In this document: positions 1 to 8,500 of the stretch, piece by piece
Layout: every line of letters starts with the position of its first letter
Position numbering within the stretch: position 1 is the first letter of the stretch
Origin: Suipraeoptans intestinalis
Lineage (GTDB): Bacteria; Bacillota; Clostridia; Lachnospirales; Lachnospiraceae
Assembly: GCF_009696485.1 (NCBI RefSeq)
Contig: NZ_VULY01000018.1
Coordinates: 1,790,001-1,854,000, forward strand
Direction: 5' to 3'
DNA length: 64,000 bases
Notes under the pieces: generated by a model
What the model saw: only the letters and a program-made list of their open reading frames with translations
What the model was told of the DNA's origin: nothing
The model's database searches: none
Translations under genes and position numbers: made by a program

Positions 1-326
1 TGGAAGGAAGCGGAGCCATGAAAACTGGCTGGGTAAAAGACGGAAGCAACTGGTATTACCTGGAGGGAAGCGGAGCCATGAAGACCGGCTGGATAAAAGA
101 CGGAGGCAATTGGTATTACCTGGAAGGAAGCGGAGCCATGAAGACCGGCTGGATAAAAGACGGAGGCAGCTGGTATTACCTGGAAGGAAGCGGAGCTATG
201 AAAATCGGTTGGGTAAAAGACGGAAATAACTGGTACTATCTGGAAGGAAACGGGGCCATGGCTGCAAATCGCTGGATTGGCAATGATTATGTAAATGCTG
301 CCGGAGTATGGGTGCGAAGCAGATAA
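1..326 (+). CDS. C-terminal part of a cell wall (choline/glucan)-binding repeat protein, 5' cut by window
   Basis: The reading frame is open from base 3 and ends at TAA 324-326, so only the C-terminus is visible. It contains four near-identical 20-residue units of the type KTGW-x-KDG-x-WYYLEGSGAM, the aromatic-rich CW_binding_1/choline-binding repeat that anchors proteins non-covalently to wall teichoic or lipoteichoic acid sugars, and ends in a diverged unit (NRWIGNDYVNAAGVWV). Repeats of this kind normally form the anchoring tail of an N-terminal enzyme or adhesin, which lies outside the window, so the catalytic function cannot be stated. The internal ATG at 18 is a repeat methionine, not a start. 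A terminator follows directly. Confidence 0.85.
   Translation, partial: EGSGAMKTGWVKDGSNWYYLEGSGAMKTGWIKDGGNWYYLEGSGAMKTGWIKDGGSWYYLEGSGAMKIGWVKDGNNWYYLEGNGAMAANRWIGNDYVNAAGVWVRSR
18..257 (+). repeat. Four tandem 60-bp repeats (cell wall-binding modules)
   Basis: Units begin at 18, 78, 138 and 198, each 60 bp and differing at only a few bases. The DNA-level identity is much higher than needed to keep the protein motif, which points to recent duplication or gene conversion and makes copy number prone to slippage. Confidence 0.9.
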
Positions 327-332
327 CGGATA

Positions 333-378
333 GGGAAAAAGCACAGAGGCGAAAGAGAGCTTTTCTGTGCTTTTTTCC
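333..378 (+). terminator. Rho-independent terminator after the cell wall-binding gene
   Basis: The left arm GGGAAAAAGCACAG (333-346) pairs with CTGTGCTTTTTTCCC (365-379, one bulged T) around a purine-rich loop, and the right arm carries a T6 run. It separates the repeat protein from the protease gene at 446. Confidence 0.8.
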
Positions 379-445
379 CGGAGAAAATCAACAGGGAGGA
401 AAGCAGGAGCCGTCTTAAAATGACGGAAATCCCGCAAAAAGGAAC

Positions 446-3400
446 ATGAAGAAGAAAGGAAAAGGCTGGGGGATCCTGGTGGCAGTAGTTTTGCTGCTTC
501 TGGGGATGCCTGTCCGGACAAAGGCGGCACAGCCGGGATATCTGGTCATATTAAAGGAGACGCAGGATCCGGCGGGGCAGATGCATACATTTTTAGAGAA
601 GCTTCAACAGATGGGGGTAGAAAAGCCGGAGGAAGAATACAGCGTCCTGTTTTCCGGATGCAAGCTGCGGTTGAGCCGGTCAGAGGCGGAAGAGATATCC
701 GGATTTCCGGAGGTGGAACAGATCAGCCAGGAGAAGCTTTACCAGGAAGAAGAGCTGAAAAAGAAAGCCAGAAGGAGAGCGCGGGATGCGGCAAGCAACC
801 TGTTGATCGCAAAAAACAGGATTCCCGGTGAATATGACGGCAGAGGGATGCTGATTGCAGTGATCGACTCCGGAGCAGATGTACAGCATCCGGATTTTCG
901 CTTGGATAAAGACGTGAAAGGAAAGCTTGGCAGGGAACAGGCAGAGACCCTGATCAAAGAAAAGGGATTGTCCGGAAAATACGTTAGTGAGAAGATTCCC
1001 TTTGCTTATGACTATGCCTCCGGAACGACAGAGGTGAAAGAAAATAAAAAAGAATCCCATGGCATGCATGTGGCAGGGATCATTGGGGCAAACCCGGAAG
1101 CGGAAACAAAAGCCAGGGCAAAAGGCGTTGCGCCAAATACGCAGTTGGCTATCATGAAGGTGTTTGGGAAAAAGAAGGGAGCAGAGTCCTCTTCGTATAT
1201 CAGGGCGCTAGAGGATGCGGTGCTTCTGGGAGCGGATGGAGTCAACATGAGCCTGGGAACAGGCGGAGGGGCTCTGGCCTTGCAGGATCCCGCAGTGGAA
1301 CGGGCGATCCTGGCGGCAAGAAAAAGGGGAATTCCCGTGGCGATCGCCGGAGGAAATGACGGATATTTCGGATGGGGTGTAAAGCAGCCGGATATCCGGT
1401 TCCCGGACTACGGAGTGACGGCTATGCCGGGGGTGGACCCAAACGCTCTGACAGTTGCATCTTTGGAAAATACTACGGCATACGAGTCCTATCTGGAGGT
1501 AAAGGGAGAGGACCGGGCAATCATTCATGGAAATGTATACAACGAAGAAAGACATGCAAACAAGGAACAGCTGTACCGGGAATATCGGGAAGTGGTAGAT
1601 GCAGGTCTGGGGAGAAAGGAGGATGTGGCGGGGCTTTCCCTGGAGGGGAAGATCGCATTGATCGCCAGAGGAAAGATTCCTTTTCGAGAAAAGATCGCCA
1701 ATGCAAAAGAAAAAGGAGCCGATTTTATACTGATCTACAATACACAGGAAGAAGGTGGCAGCCTGGTAGGCATGGACGTAGAACAGAATCCGGTAGTATC
1801 TTCCATGATCTCCTATGAGGATGGAAGGTATTTAAAAGAGCATCCCGGCAAATGGCTGCGTCTGTCTTCCGAGGTGATCGAGACCCAGAATCCGGCGAAA
1901 GGGAAGCTGTCGGAGTTCAGCAGCTGGGGAATCAGTGCGGAGGGCGGACTAAAACCGGATATTACCGCTCCGGGAGGAAACATTTATTCCACGCTGAATG
2001 ATGCGACCTATGGGGTGATGTCCGGGACCAGCATGGCATCTCCGCATGTGGCAGGAGCTTTGGCTGTTTTGTCCAGAAGAGTGGCAGAGCAGTACCCGGA
2101 AAAAACGGCAGAAGAGAAGCAGATGTTTCTAAAAAACCTTCTGATGAACACAGCGGTTCCGCACCAAAACAAAGAAGGGATCCTGTCTTCCCCAAGACAG
2201 CAGGGGGCAGGCGTGCTGAATCTGTACAATGCCCTGTATACACCGGTCATTGCCTATGGAGAAAAGGGCGTAGGGAGTCTTGCGCTGGGAAATCTCAAGG
2301 ACAAAGCCGACATCCGGGTTACGTTGGAAAACATCTCAGACAGAGAAGTGCATTACAAGGCGAAAGTCTATCTGACGACGGATTCTGTAAAGGACGGAAG
2401 ATTTTCCATGACGCCGGTGAAACTGGGAGAGATAGATGCAGGAGCGTATCAGGTAAAGCCGGGGGAAAAGGCAGTGATCCAAAAGGAGATCGACCTGACG
2501 GCGTTGCCGTTTCCGCAGACGCCAAACGGCAACTATCTGGATGGATTTTTGTTGCTGGAATCAGAGGAAGACACGGCGATCAGCATTCCTTTTTCCGGAT
2601 TTGTGGGAGACTGGGATAATTTGGCGGTGCTGGAGCCTTCCGTTTACCAGCTGCTACGGGAGGGGAAAACGCCCTTGTATGTAGAAGACAAAAAAGAAGA
2701 AAAAGAGTCGAAGGACTATGGGGCGCCGGAGTATCTGTTTACCCATCTGTCTACCATGGCGGACGGGGAGTTCCTGGTGTTGGGAAGAGGGAAAGGTGCG
2801 CATCCGACGCCCTTCTATGAGGATTCTCATCTGGCAATCTCCCCTAATGGAGACGGAAGGAATGATTATGCCCGATTTTATGGGATGTTCCTGAGATCCT
2901 ATCAGGATATGCAGGTGGAGGTGTATGCAGAGGGAGAAGCGCAGCCGCTGTATCGAAGCAACCAGGGAAAAAAAGGCATTAAAAACTATTTTGGGAATAA
3001 TCCGGATAATAAAAAAGTAACCTCCGGCGCAGATTGGAGATGGGACGGAACGATAGTCGGAAGCGGACAAAAGGCGCCGGATGGAAAGTATCTGTTCCGG
3101 GTGCAGGTAAGACCTCTGTCAAAGGCGGCAGATCTGCAGACATTGACATTTCCCTTGATAGTAGACACGGTCATGCCGGAAATAGAAAAAAGCCGGTATG
3201 AGGAAAAAACAAGGACCTTTACCATAGAAAAGATCAAAGAAGAGCTGTCGGGCGTCAGAAGTGTAAAGGTGTTTTTTGAAAAAGACGGAAAAAAGAACTG
3301 GATACCGACAGAAGAAAAAGAGGGAAGATACAGTTGCACTCTTCCTCAGGAAACGACAGAAAAGGAAGCATACCTGAGGGTGGAAGACTGGGCCAATAAT

Positions 3401-5551
3401 GTTTATGAGTATCCCATAGAAGATTCTATACGTGACGATGCCACAGGGCAGATCCTGATCCGGACGGCCCTGCAGGGAAAGGGAAAGATTCCCGCCTATG
3501 AGGTGACGATCTATGACAAAGACGGCCGGAAGGCAGACGGACATCGACTGAAAAAAGGGGAAACCTACAAGGTGGTTACGACGGTAAAGGATGACCAGTA
3601 CAGAGTGCTGGAGGCGGGAGAAGAAGAGGTAACCATACCAGAAGAGGCTCCTACCGTCATATTGAAACGGACATTTCAAAAAATCAGATACTTCACGGTG
3701 CGGGCATATGTGCATGGAATCCAGAAGGCAGAAGGAAAAGAGAGCTATACAGGTCCTATCCGGTTAAAGCTGATCCATCAGGATACCAAAAAAGAGATCT
3801 ATCTGGAACAGGATACGGAATCCTCACTGATCACCAATCTGTATCATGGGAAGGTGACGGAGGGAGACTACCGGCTGGAGGCGGAAGAGGTAGCAGCCGG
3901 CTGGCAGGCAAGAATAGAAAAAAATCCCATCCACATAGAGGAAAAACAAGGCTATCTGGGAGACGTAAGTGTGCGCGTATATTATGAGAAAGAGGGGACG
4001 CCTGAGCCTGATCCGCCGGTAACGCCGGGAGACAGACCGGGAAAGATCTGGCTGTGGCCGTCTGCATACAACAGGTTCCATCAGTATTCTGCCGAAAATC
4101 CTATTTTGTTTACCTTTACCAACACGGAGACGAAAGAAGTGATCACCCACAGCTATGGCGGGAACAAAGATTATCTGGTAAAGGTTCCTTACGGAACCTA
4201 CCGGGTAGAGGCCAGGGTAAAGGGGTATTGGATGAAGCTGGAAGTGGTAGAAGAGAACCAGATCCGGGTGGATAAAAGTATGGATCATGAAACGGCAGTC
4301 TTTACCTTTCAGGAAGGGGAAGCGCCGACACCACAGCCGGATCCAGATCCGGATCCAAACCCAAAGCCTCAAAAACAGGGAAAGGTTTGGATACAGCCGG
4401 CATTTTCCAATGAATATACCGGATATACAAGGGAACAGCCTATTTCCTTTGTCTTTACGGAGATCCGGACGAAACAGACCATTACACATACCTACGGGCA
4501 GTCAAAGGACTATCTGGTGACCCTTCCCTACGGGGTCTATCAGGTGGATGCAAAGGTGGACGGCTATGTGTTTCGGATGGAATCGGGAGAAAACGGACAG
4601 ATTCGCGTGGATGATACGACCTTGGATCATGAAACCGTGTTGTTTTCCTTTCAGAAAAAGCAGGAGCCGCAGCCGGAAACCGGAACTGTCAGGCTGTCAG
4701 AGCATGAAACCAATGCATATAGGTCCTGGGAGAAACCGATCTGTCTTGTGTTTAAAAATCTTCAAAGTCAGGAGGAAACCGAGTATCTTTACCGGGGAGG
4801 AAAGGGAGAACAGCAAAAGCTTTCCCGGGGAACTTACCAGATAGCGTTAAAAGAAAAAGGGGAATGGAAGCTGACAATCTATCAAAAGATTCCGAAATCT
4901 AAAGTCTCGGCAGAAGCGGATAATTCCGGGATCCGAAAAGAGGATGGAAGGGCACAAGAAGGTCCGGAAACGTTGGAATATGAGGAAGGACAGCCGGAGG
5001 ATCTGAAACCGGCAGAAGAACAGGGCAGAGCAGAGACGGCAGAAAAGGCAGGGACACAGGGGAAAGCCCCGGAAGGAACAGAGATCATTGACAAGCCGTC
5101 GGAAGATCAGACGGCGGAAGCCACATGGAAGATAGCCGAAGACGGGAAGATCGTAGTGGAAAAAGATACGGAAACGGAAGTGTATCTTGCATTTATAAAA
5201 GAAACAAAGCCGGATGTTCCGATCCAGCCGGACACTCCGATCCAGCCGGATGCCCCGGTCCAGCCGGATACTCCGATCCAGCCGGATACCTCGACGCAGC
5301 CGGGGACACCGGAGATCTTAGCAGGAAAAAACAGCGAGACAAATGCCAAAGCAACAGAAGAAGCAGCCGGAAAAAGGAAGGAGGGAGAAGGAGGAAGAGA
5401 AGGATCAGAGAATCGGAAAAAGGCGGCAAAGACCTACGGGGAGAGACCAAAAAGGCAGTATCTGGTAGTGCTTTTGGGGAGCGGTATGTTTGTAGCAATG
5501 CTTTTCTTGCAAAGGAAGAATGTCCGGAAAGAAAGGCAAGGGAAGGGATAA
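446..5551 (+). CDS. Large cell-envelope subtilisin-like serine protease (S8), 1701 aa
   Basis: Secreted S8 protease of the lactocepin/C5a-peptidase type. A signal peptide (about 1-28) is followed by an I9-like propeptide (about 31-100). The catalytic triad is visible as Asp141 (VIDSGAD), His205 (SHGMHVAG) and Ser529 (SGTSMASPH), with the oxyanion Asn304 in AGGND. A PA-type domain is inserted around 390-480 between Asn and Ser. Fn3-like and FlgD-Ig-like parts follow (SPNGDGRND near 793). Two clear and one degenerate copy of a roughly 95-residue domain (GK-[IV]-W...DYLV..PYG.Y) occupy about 1197-1470, then an acidic/proline linker and a C-terminal membrane helix with a basic tail. The sortase signal is poor: KTYGE stands where the downstream paralogue has KTGD. 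The start at 446 has only a short, close AAGGAA; no better one is visible. Substrate unknown; probably nutrition or surface processing. Confidence 0.9.
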   Translation: MKKKGKGWGILVAVVLLLLGMPVRTKAAQPGYLVILKETQDPAGQMHTFLEKLQQMGVEKPEEEYSVLFSGCKLRLSRSEAEEISGFPEVEQISQEKLYQEEELKKKARRRARDAASNLLIAKNRIPGEYDGRGMLIAVIDSGADVQHPDFRLDKDVKGKLGREQAETLIKEKGLSGKYVSEKIPFAYDYASGTTEVKENKKESHGMHVAGIIGANPEAETKARAKGVAPNTQLAIMKVFGKKKGAESSSYIRALEDAVLLGADGVNMSLGTGGGALALQDPAVERAILAARKRGIPVAIAGGNDGYFGWGVKQPDIRFPDYGVTAMPGVDPNALTVASLENTTAYESYLEVKGEDRAIIHGNVYNEERHANKEQLYREYREVVDAGLGRKEDVAGLSLEGKIALIARGKIPFREKIANAKEKGADFILIYNTQEEGGSLVGMDVEQNPVVSSMISYEDGRYLKEHPGKWLRLSSEVIETQNPAKGKLSEFSSWGISAEGGLKPDITAPGGNIYSTLNDATYGVMSGTSMASPHVAGALAVLSRRVAEQYPEKTAEEKQMFLKNLLMNTAVPHQNKEGILSSPRQQGAGVLNLYNALYTPVIAYGEKGVGSLALGNLKDKADIRVTLENISDREVHYKAKVYLTTDSVKDGRFSMTPVKLGEIDAGAYQVKPGEKAVIQKEIDLTALPFPQTPNGNYLDGFLLLESEEDTAISIPFSGFVGDWDNLAVLEPSVYQLLREGKTPLYVEDKKEEKESKDYGAPEYLFTHLSTMADGEFLVLGRGKGAHPTPFYEDSHLAISPNGDGRNDYARFYGMFLRSYQDMQVEVYAEGEAQPLYRSNQGKKGIKNYFGNNPDNKKVTSGADWRWDGTIVGSGQKAPDGKYLFRVQVRPLSKAADLQTLTFPLIVDTVMPEIEKSRYEEKTRTFTIEKIKEELSGVRSVKVFFEKDGKKNWIPTEEKEGRYSCTLPQETTEKEAYLRVEDWANNVYEYPIEDSIRDDATGQILIRTALQGKGKIPAYEVTIYDKDGRKADGHRLKKGETYKVVTTVKDDQYRVLEAGEEEVTIPEEAPTVILKRTFQKIRYFTVRAYVHGIQKAEGKESYTGPIRLKLIHQDTKKEIYLEQDTESSLITNLYHGKVTEGDYRLEAEEVAAGWQARIEKNPIHIEEKQGYLGDVSVRVYYEKEGTPEPDPPVTPGDRPGKIWLWPSAYNRFHQYSAENPILFTFTNTETKEVITHSYGGNKDYLVKVPYGTYRVEARVKGYWMKLEVVEENQIRVDKSMDHETAVFTFQEGEAPTPQPDPDPDPNPKPQKQGKVWIQPAFSNEYTGYTREQPISFVFTEIRTKQTITHTYGQSKDYLVTLPYGVYQVDAKVDGYVFRMESGENGQIRVDDTTLDHETVLFSFQKKQEPQPETGTVRLSEHETNAYRSWEKPICLVFKNLQSQEETEYLYRGGKGEQQKLSRGTYQIALKEKGEWKLTIYQKIPKSKVSAEADNSGIRKEDGRAQEGPETLEYEEGQPEDLKPAEEQGRAETAEKAGTQGKAPEGTEIIDKPSEDQTAEATWKIAEDGKIVVEKDTETEVYLAFIKETKPDVPIQPDTPIQPDAPVQPDTPIQPDTSTQPGTPEILAGKNSETNAKATEEAAGKRKEGEGGREGSENRKKAAKTYGERPKRQYLVVLLGSGMFVAMLFLQRKNVRKERQGKG
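5216..5307 (+). repeat. 18-bp tandem repeats encoding Pro/Gln/Asp wall-spanning linker
   Basis: About five degenerate copies of an 18-nt unit encode PIQPDT/PVQPDT-type hexapeptides. Such linkers usually span the peptidoglycan layer of surface proteins. Confidence 0.85.
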
Positions 5552-5589
5552 GAGGCAGATGTATGCCGAAAAAAAGGAGAGGTGAAGTT

Positions 5590-8500
5590 GTGAAAATCAA
5601 AAGAATCGTGTGCTGGGGATTAGCGGTTGTAATGGGAGTGTCTTTGGCGGTTCCAACGTCTGTAAGAGCAGCAGAGAAGGAAAAGAACCAGGGAAGAGCA
5701 GAAGTAAAAGAAGCCTCTGTCAATTTAACAAAACTGGAAGAGCAGACGAAAGGAAAGATCGACGAAAAAGAAGAGGTAGAAATTTTTGTCAGACTGGAGG
5801 AGAAAGCTTTTACAAAGGAGGCAGAAGAGGGGGATTTCGATCTGACGACGGAGGAAGGCAGAAAAAAGAAAAGTGCGTATGGGGATAGGATCAATCAGCA
5901 AATGGTCCAACGACTGGAAAAAAGACTGAAACCCTTCCAGGTGCTGTACACGCTGGATCTTTTGTCCGTCGGATTTCGGGCAAAAACTACTTATGAAAAC
6001 GCAAAAGAAATTGCAAAAATGAAAGAAGTACGCCATATAGAAATTGCCTCCCAGTATAAAGCGGCAAAGGGCGGAAAAAAGGCAGCCAGAGCCAAGAATA
6101 GAATGGCAAACAGTCTGATCACCATAGAATCTTCACAGATTTATTCAAAATATTCAGGAAAGAACCAGATCATAGCCATTGTGGACAGCGGAGCGGATGT
6201 AGAACACAAGGCCTTTCAGATTCCGGAAGGATTCAGCGGAAAACTGACGAAAGAAAAAGTGGATCAGTTTCTGAAGGGAAAGCAAAAGAACCGGGGAGGA
6301 TATATTAACGCAAAATTCCCCTACGTTTGCAACTATGCAGACGGGGGAGGAACCAATGTCAAGACCAAGATAGACCACGGACAGCACATTGCAGGCATCA
6401 TCGGAGCCACGGAAATCAGGATGCCGGACAAAAATGCGACAAAGGCGCGGGGAATCGCACCGGATGCACAGCTTTTGATCATGAATATTGCCACAGAAGA
6501 TGATGAGCTGATCAAAAATTATACTCCGGCGATCGAAGATGCTGTGAAGCTGGGAGCCACGGCGGTCAACCTGTCTTTGGGAGAGTATGCCGGAAAGGTG
6601 ACAAATGCAAATCGGGAGATGGGAGAAGTCATAAAGACGGCAGGAGAAGCAGGGTGTATTTTGGCGATGGCGGCCGGGAACGAAGGGGCGGTGGGAAGTC
6701 TGGATCACTTAAAACCCAGCGTATTCAATCCGGATTACAGCACAGTCGATACGCCTGCGGTAGCGGACAAAAGTTTTGCGGTAGCATCGGTGGAGAACAG
6801 TGTATCTTATGGAGGACAGATCTGCCTTTACACAGATGATGCCACCGTACATAAAAGACAGTATTCGTATGCGTTTAATTCCAATTCAAACAGACTTGCA
6901 CTGGGGGATGAAAAATATGATCTGACGCAGTTATCCGGAGAAGATATGAAGACGCTGGCAACAGGAGGAGCAGCGCCGGATACGGTGCAGGGAAAAATGG
7001 TTCTGCTGGAAAAGTCGGCGCAGGTAAATGCGGCGTCTGTGCGGAAATTAAAACACAAGGGCGCAAAGGGAATCCTGGTTTACAATGACGAAGAAGGCGG
7101 GAATGAACAGTTCCAGCTGTTTATTGCTGTGTATGAAGGATTCCCCATCGTAAAAGTATCCAGAGCTGCGGGAGAGTCCATGCTGGAAGAGATCAAGGGA
7201 TATTCTGCAGGCGTAAAGATCAGCTTTCCGGACGAGGTCTTTGATATTGTAAAAGCAGATGGAGGCGGGATCTCTGATTTTTCCAGCTGGGGGCTTTCAG
7301 ACGAAGGAACATTTAAGCCGGAAATCACAGCGCCGGGAGGGGATATCTATTCCACGGTGTTTCAGAACGAATACGGATTTAAAAGCGGAACGTCCATGGC
7401 CACTCCACATGTGGCAGCCGGATTTGCACTGATCAAACAGCGTGTGGACGAAGAGTTTCCGGATCTGAGTCAGACAGAGAGAGTCAGCCTGACAAAGCAG
7501 ATCTTAATGAGCACAGCAGAGCCAAAAGCCATGGCAGAAGAAGGGAAGGAAAGTGTATTGGTTTCTCCCAGACATCAGGGCGCAGGCGTTATGAAGCTGC
7601 AAAAAGCAGTGAACACCAAGGTGGTCGTGTCAAACACGGAAAAAGACAGCCGAAACTGCTCTGTGATCTTAAAGGATGTGGGAGAAAAGTTTGACTTTGG
7701 GGTTCGGCTGGAAAATCTTTCCCAGGAGCCGTTAAAGTATCGTGGAAAAATTTATGTAAATACAGATCAGACGGCAGAAGGAAAGTTTACCTTAAAGCCT
7801 AAAAAGCTGTATGAGAAAGAACTGGAGGAGGTAGAGATTCCGGCGAAAAATACGAAGGATGTTGCTGTTTCGGTAGATATTGGTCCGTATGCGGCAGATC
7901 TGAGTGCGGAAATGCCCAATGGATATTTTGTAGAAGGCTTTGTGGTATTTGAAGATGTGACAGGAAAGGAAGCGACGGTCTCCATACCATTTGCCGGATT
8001 CAAAGGGAGCTGGGAGGAACTGCCGGTTCTGGAGCCGGCTATTTATGACAGGGTGTATGACGATGGACAAAAGAAACCGTTCTGGTATGATCCGATCCTG
8101 GGACCGGCAGAGTTTACACATTTTAAAACGAACCTGGATCAAAAAGAGATCATTGCAGGGACAAAGGGAACGTTTGACATAAAGGAACGGGAGTTTCTTC
8201 CGCTGACGTTGTCCCCCAATCAGGATGGAAAAGGAGATTTTCTGCAGTTTTACGGAATCTTCCTGAGAAATTACGTAGATCCGGAGTTCTATCTTTGTGA
8301 AGCGGAAGGAGAAACAGCGGGAAAAGAACTGGAGAAGTTAAGCCACTATACCCAGCAAAATACGCCTTATGATCTGGGATATAAAGCTTGCGTTAGGCCG
8401 ACGATACCGGGTCTGGTTTTAGCGGACACACACAATACCTGGAAATTTTCAGGGGTAAAGAAAACGGGAGAAGCCTACGAAGACGGGACTTATTTTTTGA

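Noticed and set aside
18-257. CRISPR-like regular repeats
   Set aside because: Units are contiguous, coding and without spacers; they are protein modules.
5125-5589. N-terminal extension of the second protease
   Set aside because: Gives a low-complexity DPAGYSDPAG-type leader before the signal peptide; the signal peptide and RBS at 5590 define the start.
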